The notes under the pieces: generated by a model
The model's database searches: none
What the model saw: the letters and a program-made list of their open reading frames with translations, nothing else
What the model was told of the DNA's origin: nothing
Origin: Lentzea terrae
Lineage (GTDB): Bacteria; Actinomycetota; Actinomycetes; Mycobacteriales; Pseudonocardiaceae
NCBI RefSeq assembly: GCF_003265345.1
Contig: NZ_QFWW01000037.1
Span: forward strand, 99,534-163,533
Direction of reading: 5' to 3'
Length of the DNA: 64,000 bases
Part shown: positions 31,574-39,472 of the stretch, piece by piece
Position numbering within the stretch: the first letter of the stretch is position 1
Layout: each line of letters opens with the position of its first letter
Program-made: the position numbers and the translations under genes

Positions 31574-32327
31574 TCACGCGGTCCTGCGACGTCCGAAGTA
31601 GACCGACGCGCCACCCACGAGCAGCGCCAGCACACCGAACGCGCCCAGGCCGGTCACGTTCGCGCCGGTGAGCGCGAGATCCGTATCCGCCTTGTGCACG
31701 ACCGGAGGGATCTTCTTCGGCTCCGGCTGAGCGCCTCCCGGTGCGTTGACGGGCACGACCTCGACCGCCCAGCCAGGCGACCGGGTGCTGACGTACCACT
31801 TGGTCTTGACCTCGTACGGCCCGTTGACCTTCACCGCGTAGAGGCCCCTCGGAATGTTGTTGAAGTGAGCCCAGCCGTGCTCACCCCCGCCCGTGGCGGT
31901 CGCGACGACCTGACCGGTCTTCGGGTCCACCAGGCTGAAGCTGACGCCGGTGAGGTGCTCGCCCTCCGGGTCCTGCCAGCCGTTCTCGTTGCGGTCGACG
32001 TAGATCGAACCGTAGGTGTCAGCGGTTCCGTTGCCGACCTTGACGAAGTCGGACACGCTCGGGAAGCCGTCGACGAGACCGCCTGCCGGGCCGAAGTCGC
32101 ACTCCACGTAGGTGTAGCCGTGCTCGGAGGCGTCGTCAGGGACGGTGCCAGGCACAGTGAACACGCGGCTCTGACCGGCCGGAATGGTCACACCCCGGTC
32201 CCAGCGCAGGTCGCCGAGACCGTGTGTCGGGCGCAGGCTCTTCCTGCGCAAAAGCGGTCAAGCCGCTGGTAGCGGTCAACGCCAGGGCTGCGACGAGCAC
32301 GGCGGATCTGCGCGCGACACCGCGCAT
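31574..32327 (-). pseudogene. Frameshifted LAXTG-anchored SdrD-B-like surface protein
   Basis: ATG 32327 opens a good signal peptide (RRSAVLVAALALTATSGLTA then AFA-QEE). In that frame the coding potential soon stops, while the body continues in another frame from near 32251: VTIPAGQSRVFTVPG, an SdrD B-like fold (GSIYVDRNENGWQDPEGE, GVSFSLVDPKTG) and a C-terminal sorting signal LALTG, hydrophobic helix and RRRTA tail. LAXTG is the class E sortase motif. A single-base frameshift between 32180 and 32250 explains the split; it could be a sequence error or an inactivated gene. Without the shift the body would lack an export signal. Confidence 0.6.
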
Positions 32328-32440
32328 TCTCGATGCTGACAAGTGGACTCCCCAGTAACAGGCCACCGCACCGACGCGACACGACCCCCGACGCACCGCG
32401 TGAAACCCCCGCCGCGCGGTGGACATGGCTTCAACGACGC

Positions 32441-32469
32441 ACGATAAGGTGCCCGACCAGGGAAAACAA
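32441..32469 (-). promoter_or_regulatory. Promoter TTGTTT-17-TATCGT
   Basis: On the minus strand TTGTTT (32469-32464), 17-nt spacer and TATCGT (32446-32441) fit a sigma-70 promoter for the LAXTG-anchored protein, with about 107 nt leader to ATG 32327. Confidence 0.4.
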
Positions 32470-32488
32470 TTCTCAATTCACATCTGAC

Positions 32489-34234
32489 TCAGTCCTTGAT
32501 CGTGTACTCCACGATGTCGTTCGACTCGGTCCGCTCGACCGGCAACCCCGCGACCGGCCGGCTCGCGTAGTCGACGCCGTGCGGCTGCGACTTGATCACG
32601 ATCACCTTCCGGATCCCGTAGTTCCTGAGCACGAGGAGGCTCTCCTCGTCGGGGAACGTCCGGGTGACGTTGGCGATCTCCCGGTACGACTCGGGGAAGT
32701 TGCCCGAGTTGCCGTTGGCCATCGTCGGGAAGCCGTTGGTCGACCACAACAGATAGGTCAGGTTGATCAGGTCGCCGGTCGGCAGCACCAGCAGCGGCTC
32801 CTGCGCCTGGGTGAACACCCGCTCCAGGTCCGGCGGGATGCCAGGGTTCTGCGCGTACGGCATTCGCGGAATGCTTTCCACCAGGACGGCCAGCGCGGGT
32901 ACGAGCAGGTAGATCGCGATGAGCTTCAACGAGACCTGTGTGCGGACCACGAGCAGCCGGCCGAACTCGGTGACCGCGCCCGCGGCGAGGAGACCCAGCG
33001 GCAGGAGCGCCCAGATCATGATTCGCCCTGGCGTCCGCAGCGCGTTCCAGCCGGGCAGGTAGTCCCACAGCACCTCGTAGACGGCGCCGCCGAGGAAGTT
33101 CACCCCGAGCGCCAGCACGGCCGAGACGACCACCGCGGCCGCCAGCATGACGCGGACCCGCACCCGCCACGCGCTGACGAACAGGCCGATCACCGCGAGC
33201 AGGACCACGACCAGGCCGGGAAACAGCAGCTTCTCGTTGACGCCCGGCTCGGGAATCACGGTGTGGTCGGTGAAGACCGACCCCGCCCACAACCAGGTCT
33301 CGAACGAGGTGGTCCACAACCCGTTCACGGGTGGCGAGAAGACCCCGACCTCCTCCCAGGTGCGCTTGAACCCGTAAAGGTCGACCACGCGGAAATACGG
33401 CACGATCAGGAGCCCGGTGACCACGATGAACACCACGGCGCCGTACGCGTTCGCGATCACGACCGACCGCGATCGGCGCCGCCAGGCGGCGATGATGATC
33501 ACTATCCCGATCACGCCCATCACGTGGGCGAACGGAAGCCCGATGGCGAACCCGATCGACACCTGCCAGGCCGCGATCAGCCACCCGGCGAAGATCCACC
33601 AAGGCCGGGACGCGGCCCGCTCCCGGTGAAACGAGTAGCCGTGCCCCTTGGCGAGCGCCCACAGGGCGAGCGCGATCCCGCCGGTCGACACGATGTTGAG
33701 GTGGTACAGGTGCGTCAGCCTCCAGGGCGCCCACGCGAAGACCAGACCGGCCAGCGCGGCTCCCTGCCAGTTGCTGCCCAGCTGCTTCGCCAGGAGATAC
33801 GCCCCGGTGAACGCCAGCGCGAAGGCGAGCACGAAGGCGACGTTGTACCGGAGGATCGCGTCGTACTGGCCGTCACCGCCGATGAGGCTCAGCGGCAGGT
33901 ATCCGAGCAGCGAGTCGGTGAACGCGAAGTTGTCGACGGCCGGGTAGAACTGATTGGCCGTCCACAGGCTGCCTCCCTCGGTGAGAAAGCGGCGCACCCA
34001 GGCCAGTTCCCACGCCTGCAGCAGCGGGTCGCCCAGACCTCCGGTGATCAGCGACCGCGGGTGCAGCACGAGCTGGAAGTTGAAGACCACCGAGATCAGC
34101 AGCCCGAAGTAGAACGCGACGGCGCCCTCGGACCTCAGCAACCGCCCGGCGCCCGAGGCCACCCGACCCCAGGGAACCTTCCTGGGCCGCCCTTCTGGTT
34201 CCGAAACCGCCTCCGGTGCCGAAATCGCCCCCAC
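32489..34234 (-). CDS. Multipass membrane protein, GT-C/glycosyltransferase-like
   Basis: A 581-residue protein with about 12 membrane helices and a large periplasmic C-terminal domain (about 440-581). Between the first two helices it has GDPLLQAWELAWV and later LYHLNIV, features of GT-C type integral membrane glycosyltransferases that use lipid-linked sugars and an acidic residue in the first loop. The C-terminal domain (YLLWSTNGFPTMANGNSGNF) resembles the outer domain of bacterial YfhO-like proteins. Exact substrate unknown. GTG 34234 start. Confidence 0.72.
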   Translation of the reverse strand: MGAISAPEAVSEPEGRPRKVPWGRVASGAGRLLRSEGAVAFYFGLLISVVFNFQLVLHPRSLITGGLGDPLLQAWELAWVRRFLTEGGSLWTANQFYPAVDNFAFTDSLLGYLPLSLIGGDGQYDAILRYNVAFVLAFALAFTGAYLLAKQLGSNWQGAALAGLVFAWAPWRLTHLYHLNIVSTGGIALALWALAKGHGYSFHRERAASRPWWIFAGWLIAAWQVSIGFAIGLPFAHVMGVIGIVIIIAAWRRRSRSVVIANAYGAVVFIVVTGLLIVPYFRVVDLYGFKRTWEEVGVFSPPVNGLWTTSFETWLWAGSVFTDHTVIPEPGVNEKLLFPGLVVVLLAVIGLFVSAWRVRVRVMLAAAVVVSAVLALGVNFLGGAVYEVLWDYLPGWNALRTPGRIMIWALLPLGLLAAGAVTEFGRLLVVRTQVSLKLIAIYLLVPALAVLVESIPRMPYAQNPGIPPDLERVFTQAQEPLLVLPTGDLINLTYLLWSTNGFPTMANGNSGNFPESYREIANVTRTFPDEESLLVLRNYGIRKVIVIKSQPHGVDYASRPVAGLPVERTESNDIVEYTIKD

Positions 34235-34267
34235 GAGCTGGCCCTTCTGTGCGTCAGCCGGTCAATC

Positions 34268-34299
34268 CCCCGATGCGCCCACGTCTGACGGGCATCGGG
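34268..34299 (-). terminator. Hairpin after msrA
   Basis: cccgatgc (34269-34276) and gcatcggg (34292-34299) form an 8-bp stem with a 15-nt loop; it lies downstream of the msrA stop (34360) and upstream of the membrane-protein start (34234) on the minus strand. Confidence 0.55.
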
Positions 34300-34359
34300 C
34301 TGACTGTACTTCGCGCGGAGCGGGCCACGGGCCGGGGTTGCTCAGGCCCGCGCAGGGAA

Positions 34360-35031
34360 TCAGGGCTGCGAGGTGATCAGCCCCACCGGGCACGACACAC
34401 CGGTGCCACCCAGGCCGCAGTACCCGTACGGGTTCTTCGCGTCCGAAAGATATTGCTGGTGGTAGTCCTCGGCGTAATAGAACTCGCCGCGCGGTTCCAC
34501 CTCCGTGGTGATGGCACCGAGCCCGCCGCCCGCCAGCGCCTGCTGGTAGACAGCCCGCGACGCCTCCGCGGTGACCCGCTGCCCTTCGTCCGCGTAGTAG
34601 ATGCCGGAGCGGTACTGAGTTCCGACGTCGGCCCCCTGCCGCATGCCCGATGTCGGGTCGTGGCCTTCCCAGAACACCCTCAGCAGCGCCTGGAAGGGCA
34701 GCACGACCGGATCGTGGACGACCAGCACGGCTTCCGCGTGACCGGTGCGGCCGGAGCACACCTCTTCATAGGTGGGATTGGGCGTGTGGCCCGCCGTGTA
34801 GCCGACTGCGGTCGTCCACACGCCCGGGGTCTGCCAGAACAGCCGCTCGGCGCCCCAGAAGCTCCCCATGGCCACGACCGCCGTGCGCAACGTCGAGGGG
34901 AACGGCGGTGCGATGGGGCGGTCGGTGAACACGGCGTGGAACGGGGGTACCGTCTGCGGCGTCGAACGCCCTGGCAACGCGTCATGCGGGGCAATCAGCT
35001 TCGTCTTGTTGCTGCGACCGAACAACGCCAT
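34360..35031 (-). CDS. msrA: MsrA-like peptide-methionine sulfoxide reductase with Ser for catalytic Cys
   Basis: A 223-residue MsrA fold, full length: [76 protein letters not shown]. In all active MsrA the motif is GCFWG; here position 57 is Ser (codon AGC). The C-terminal resolving cysteines (Cys205, Cys214 in [10 protein letters not shown]) remain. Substrate-binding Glu and Tyr residues are kept. The enzyme is therefore probably inactive or has changed chemistry; the single base difference from a Cys codon also allows a sequencing error. Confidence 0.88.
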   Translation of the reverse strand: MALFGRSNKTKLIAPHDALPGRSTPQTVPPFHAVFTDRPIAPPFPSTLRTAVVAMGSFWGAERLFWQTPGVWTTAVGYTAGHTPNPTYEEVCSGRTGHAEAVLVVHDPVVLPFQALLRVFWEGHDPTSGMRQGADVGTQYRSGIYYADEGQRVTAEASRAVYQQALAGGGLGAITTEVEPRGEFYYAEDYHQQYLSDAKNPYGYCGLGGTGVSCPVGLITSQP

Positions 35032-35155
35032 TGCTCCAATCTAAGGGTGTCGTGTGCCACAAGGCGGTCACAACTTGCCAGGTCGGCGCGATGTCAAACA
35101 GTCGGCTTCGGCACAATGTGGCCGTCTGACGGCTGTCTGAAAGGGGGTGCCAGGC

Positions 35156-36256
35156 GTGACCTGGCAAGAAGAGCTGCAGAAGCTTGACCTGGAGCTGGCC
35201 TCGGGTCGGATCTCTGCGGACGACTACCGCCGACGTCGGGACGAGGTGCTGTCCGGCTCGGCGTCCGCGCCTGCCCCGCAACAGCAGCAGCAAGGCCCCT
35301 TCGCCCAGCCGTTCCGCTGGCAGGCGACGCCGCCGCAGCAGGCGCCCAACCCGGACGCGACGCAGGTGGTCACCCCCGGTCAGGCACCGTCTCCGGACAA
35401 GACCCAGGTCGTGAACACCCAGCAGGGCAATGACGGCGAGCGCACGCAGTTCGTCCGGCCGGTCACCGGGCCGAACCAGCAGCAGGGTGGCTGGCAGTCC
35501 AACCAGCCCGTCTCCGCACCGCCGCCCTGGACCACAGGCGGCGACGGCGGCTTCGGCCCGATGGGCGACCCGACTCCCGGCTGGATCGCCCAGGGCCCGG
35601 AGACGTTCGACGACGCGCGCGAGCGCAGCGGCAAGGGCCGGGTGTTCGCGATCATCGGTGTGATCCTGGTGCTGGCGCTCATCGGCGGTGGCGTCTGGTG
35701 GTTCGTCGGCAAATCCGGCAGTGGTGGCGGTGGCGGTGGTGAGACCACCCAGCAGACGACCACGAGCAAGCCGAGACCGAAGGACGACCTGGAGATCGGC
35801 GAGCTGGGCGGAACCAAGCAGAACCAGGCGCACATCAAGACCTACGAGGACGTGGTCTCGGAGAAGCTCCTCACCGACGAGGAGAACACCGTGTACTCCA
35901 CGGCCGGTGCGTCGAAGACCCGCGTCGGTCTGGTGACACTGCCGAGCGGCAACGTCGTGCAGATCATCACCGTGCAGGCGACCGATGCGACCGCCGCGGC
36001 AAATGCGGTCGACGCACTCGGTGCCTTGCAGCTCAAGTTCGGCATGAAGCCGTACTCGGGCGGGACCACTCCTGCCGGTGTGACCGCTCAGCAGGTCGAT
36101 GTCGTGGGTGACAAGAAGGGCTCCGTTCGCGCCCACTACGTGCACAAGAACACCATCGTGCGCGTGCAGGTCGTGGGCAAGGACCAGGCGACGATCAGCA
36201 AGGACTTCGACGCGGTGCTCGCCGCGCAGATGACCGCGCTGCCCGTCGGCCCGTGA
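35156..36256 (+). CDS. Single-pass membrane protein with SHOCT-like N-terminus
   Basis: A 366-residue protein: a SHOCT-like helical segment at the start (LDLELASGRISADDYRRRRD), a Gln/Pro-rich linker (about 35-150), one membrane helix (about 162-183, VFAIIGVILVLALIGGGVWW) and an outer domain of about 160 residues with LTDEENTVYSTAGA and AGVTAQQVDVVGDK. GTG 35156 is supported by AAGGGGG 8 nt upstream. Its TGA overlaps the start of the glycosyltransferase gene (TGATG), so it heads the glycan operon. No named family. Confidence 0.75.
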   Translation: MTWQEELQKLDLELASGRISADDYRRRRDEVLSGSASAPAPQQQQQGPFAQPFRWQATPPQQAPNPDATQVVTPGQAPSPDKTQVVNTQQGNDGERTQFVRPVTGPNQQQGGWQSNQPVSAPPPWTTGGDGGFGPMGDPTPGWIAQGPETFDDARERSGKGRVFAIIGVILVLALIGGGVWWFVGKSGSGGGGGGETTQQTTTSKPRPKDDLEIGELGGTKQNQAHIKTYEDVVSEKLLTDEENTVYSTAGASKTRVGLVTLPSGNVVQIITVQATDATAAANAVDALGALQLKFGMKPYSGGTTPAGVTAQQVDVVGDKKGSVRAHYVHKNTIVRVQVVGKDQATISKDFDAVLAAQMTALPVGP

Positions 36257-38325
36257 TGTCCGCGGGCGACCCCATGGTGGTCGCCTGCACGGTGGCGACA
36301 CGTGCCCAGCTACCTGCCGCGCAGGTGCTGGGCACGTCCTACCTGAGGCACCACCCCGAGCACGAGTTCGTCGTCGTCGACCTGGAGGACCCGCCGGACT
36401 GGCTGGGCTTCGGGATCGACGAGTACCTCGATCTGGCGACCGCGCACGACATCGGCGAACTGGCCGAAGCCGTGGCGCCGAGAGTCGCGAAAGGACTGCT
36501 GGAGAAGTACGACGTGGTCGTGCTTCTGCCGCCGCACGCTCTTGTGCTGGCTCCCCTGGCGATCGCCACGCGAGGCGTCGTCGACCTGTCGGACTCCGCG
36601 CTCGCGCACTGGAACCTGCACGAGAGATCGCTCGAAGGCGCGAACCTGATCAGGTTCGACGACTACGACCCGAGCGTTCCGTGGGTGCTCGCGCCGAACT
36701 GCTCGCAGGTGCTGTTCTCCGAACGACCCGAGCTGAAGAAGATCTACGATGAGTACGCGAGCCTGGTCGAGCCGGCCGATCACCCGTACCGCTTCGGGTC
36801 CCTTCAGGACGGAACGCCGATCACCGCGCCGATGCGCACGCTCTTCCGTGAGGCGCTCACACCGTCGAACCCGCTCAACCCGGCCAAAACACGGCCTCCC
36901 CACGCCTTCGACGGCGACCGTTTCCGTGACTGGCTCCGCCTTCCCGCCACGCCCGTCGAACGCGTCAACGGCTTCAACCGGCTGCTGCTGGCCGTGTGGC
37001 GGTCGCGCGTCGACCTGCAAGTCGCCTTCCCGCACCCGTACGGACCTGGTTTCCGCCAGTGGTGCGAACTTCATGGCACGAACGAGGGCCTGCCCGAGTG
37101 GGCGCTGCCGGGCGAGCCGATCGCACCGACCGCACCTCAAGACGAGTTCGGGGTCAACGTCGCCGGCTACCACACGGCCGAGCTGGGCATCGGCGAGATG
37201 GGCCGGATCATGTTGCGCGTGCTGGCGGCTTCCGGTGTTCCGCACGTGTCCGTGGTCGAGGAGCACTCGATCACCACGACTGTCCGAACCGGACTCGAAC
37301 GCCCGGACTCCGTCGGCAGGCCCCGCTTCCCGATCAGCCTGATCACCGTGAACGGGGACTTCACCGCGCCGCTGCTGGCCGCACATCCCGAAGTCGGCCA
37401 CGACCGGTACCGGATCGGGCTGTGGGCGTGGGAGATCGAAGAGTTCCCCGCGTCGATGCACCACGGTTTCGCCCACGTCGACGAGATCTGGACGGTGAGC
37501 GAGTTCTCCCGGCGCGCCATCGCCGAGCACTCGCCGGTGCCCGTGCACACGATCCCGGTGCCGGTGCCCGACCCCGGCGAGCCGCGCCGCGACCTGAGCG
37601 GCCGCACGCGGTTCCTCTTCGCGTTCGACTACAACAGCACGGCCGGCCGGAAGAACCCGTACGGACTGGTCACCGCGTTCCAGGCGACGTTCGAGGGTCG
37701 TACCGACGTCGAGCTGGTCATCAAGTCCACGAACTCGCACTCGAACGTGTCCGCCGCGGAACGCCTGCGGCTCCAGGTCGCGAGCGATGAGCGGATCACC
37801 CTGGTGGAGCGCTACCTCACCGTCGAGGAGCTCGCCGACCTGTACGCCACCAGCCACGCGTACGTGTCGCTGCACCGCGGCGAGGGCTTCGGCCTCACCG
37901 TCGCCGAGGCGATGATCCGCGGCATCCCGGTCATCTCGACGGACTACTCGGGCACGGCGGAGTTCGTCACGGAGGAAACCGGCTGGCTGGTTCCGCACAC
38001 CACGATCACCGTCGGTCCCGGCTGGGCTCCCTACCCGGCTGACGGCCACTGGGCCGATCCCGACCTGGACGCCGCCGCACGAGCGATGCGAGCGGTCGCG
38101 GACCAGCCTGAGGAGGCACTCCGGCGCGGTGCCGCCGCACGCGCGCATCTCCTGCGGACCCGTCCGATCGACGTCGCGGCGCGGTGGACGGCCGAACGCC
38201 TGACCGCGGCCCACGCGGAGTGGCAGGCCCGGCACGAGGAGCCGGTCCCGGTTCCGGTTCCGGACCCGCCGTCGCTCGCGAGGCGAGTGGCGCGCCGGAT
38301 CGTCAGGACCGTCCGAATCCCCTGA
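36256..38325 (+). CDS. Large GT4-type glycosyltransferase
   Basis: A 689-residue protein. The N-terminal 270 residues form an unassigned domain (AQLPAAQVLGTSYLRHHPEHE); the second half is a GT-B glycosyltransferase of family 4: NVAGYHTAELGIGEMGR, GLWAWEIEEFP, FDYNSTAGRKNPYGLV and the nucleotide-sugar binding HRGEGFGLTVAEAMI. It is co-translated with the preceding membrane protein. A Pro/Val repeat (VPVPVPDP) precedes a basic C-terminus (ARRVARRIVRTVR) that may bind the membrane. Probable role: surface polysaccharide or glycolipid assembly. Confidence 0.9.
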   Translation: MSAGDPMVVACTVATRAQLPAAQVLGTSYLRHHPEHEFVVVDLEDPPDWLGFGIDEYLDLATAHDIGELAEAVAPRVAKGLLEKYDVVVLLPPHALVLAPLAIATRGVVDLSDSALAHWNLHERSLEGANLIRFDDYDPSVPWVLAPNCSQVLFSERPELKKIYDEYASLVEPADHPYRFGSLQDGTPITAPMRTLFREALTPSNPLNPAKTRPPHAFDGDRFRDWLRLPATPVERVNGFNRLLLAVWRSRVDLQVAFPHPYGPGFRQWCELHGTNEGLPEWALPGEPIAPTAPQDEFGVNVAGYHTAELGIGEMGRIMLRVLAASGVPHVSVVEEHSITTTVRTGLERPDSVGRPRFPISLITVNGDFTAPLLAAHPEVGHDRYRIGLWAWEIEEFPASMHHGFAHVDEIWTVSEFSRRAIAEHSPVPVHTIPVPVPDPGEPRRDLSGRTRFLFAFDYNSTAGRKNPYGLVTAFQATFEGRTDVELVIKSTNSHSNVSAAERLRLQVASDERITLVERYLTVEELADLYATSHAYVSLHRGEGFGLTVAEAMIRGIPVISTDYSGTAEFVTEETGWLVPHTTITVGPGWAPYPADGHWADPDLDAAARAMRAVADQPEEALRRGAAARAHLLRTRPIDVAARWTAERLTAAHAEWQARHEEPVPVPVPDPPSLARRVARRIVRTVRIP

Positions 38326-38386
38326 TCCACGTCGTTGACCTCCACTAGAATTCACGCACACCTTCTCCGCACTCCCTGGACGGCTG

Positions 38387-39469
38387 ATGTCGGAAGCACG
38401 CCTGGCGGACGCACTCGTCCGCCTGGATCAGAACAAGGAACTGCGGCTGCCACTGCGTTCCCGTGATCTGCTCGGCAGACTCGCGATGCGGTTGCTCTGG
38501 CGTCGCCAGGTGAAGTGGCAGATCGAGACCAACATCGCCACCCGCGACGCCGTATCCGCGTTGAGCGAGATCTTGCACAACCAGCACCAGGTGCCGAAGG
38601 CCGAGCTCGCGCACGAGGTTCAGCAGCTGCAGCGGGCCGACCAGAACATCATGGCCGGGCTGAACCAGCGCCTCTACGCGGCGATCGGCAGCCTGCGCAC
38701 CGAGCTGGGCGATCTGCGCCTGCAACTCGTGGACACCGGGCTGCACGCCGAGAAGGTGGATCAGCGCCTCAACGCGCTCGAGGCCCAGCTCGCCGAGCTC
38801 ACCGCGGCCGCACGCGACGCTCGTCTGCGAAACGCCCAGGTCGACCTCGTGCTCGACCAGTTCCGCCAGACGGACCGCGCCGACACGTCTGCCGTCACGG
38901 TTCCCGCCGTGGCGAACGGGGTGGAACTGGCGATCGCCGAGCTGCTCGACGGCCCGGCAGAACACGTGCGCGCCGCACGGGCGGCGCACCTGCCGGTCGT
39001 GGAAGGCCGTGGCATCGTGTTCGACGCCGTGCCGTGGCGCGGCGAGTGGTTCGAGGTGCTGCGCGAGGCGGGCATCCCCGCGACCGGCGCGTCGGCGAAC
39101 CCGTCGGTGATCAAGCACAACGCCGAGCTCGGCTTCCGCCTGGAGGAGGCGGACCCGCTGGACGCGCTCAGCTACGTCGACAAGCGTTCGCTCGGGGCGG
39201 TCACGGCTTTCCGCTTCGTCGAGCGGCTGTCGGCGGAGGCGCTGCCCCGGTTCGTGGCCCTGGCCGCGGGCTCGTTGCGACCGGGCGGTGTTCTCCTGGT
39301 GGAGAGCGCCGCAGCCGGTCCTGAGTTCCACGTCGACCCGTTCGCGTTGCGGCCCGTGCACCCGACCTACCTGCGTTTCCTCGCCGAGTCGGCGGGCTTC
39401 GCCGAGGTGGAGGTCGAGCACCACGACCACCCGCTCGGTGCACGCTTCACGTTGACCGCGCGGATGTGA
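38387..39469 (+). CDS. Degenerate methyltransferase-like protein with coiled coil
   Basis: A 360-residue protein. Residues 45-160 are an amphipathic helical/coiled-coil region (SLRTELGDLRLQLVD, RLNALEAQLAELTAAARDAR). Residues 195-360 align in order with class I SAM methyltransferases (SLGAVTAFRFVERL, LRPGGVLLVES, RPVHPTYLRFLAESAGF), but the SAM-binding glycine-rich motif is replaced by FDAVPWRGEWF (212-222) and the acidic ribose-binding motif by ASANPS. It therefore probably cannot bind SAM in the standard way. Sits between two GT genes, 3 bp before the second; it may act as a structural partner. Confidence 0.8.
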   Translation: MSEARLADALVRLDQNKELRLPLRSRDLLGRLAMRLLWRRQVKWQIETNIATRDAVSALSEILHNQHQVPKAELAHEVQQLQRADQNIMAGLNQRLYAAIGSLRTELGDLRLQLVDTGLHAEKVDQRLNALEAQLAELTAAARDARLRNAQVDLVLDQFRQTDRADTSAVTVPAVANGVELAIAELLDGPAEHVRAARAAHLPVVEGRGIVFDAVPWRGEWFEVLREAGIPATGASANPSVIKHNAELGFRLEEADPLDALSYVDKRSLGAVTAFRFVERLSAEALPRFVALAAGSLRPGGVLLVESAAAGPEFHVDPFALRPVHPTYLRFLAESAGFAEVEVEHHDHPLGARFTLTARM

Positions 39470-39472
39470 TTC

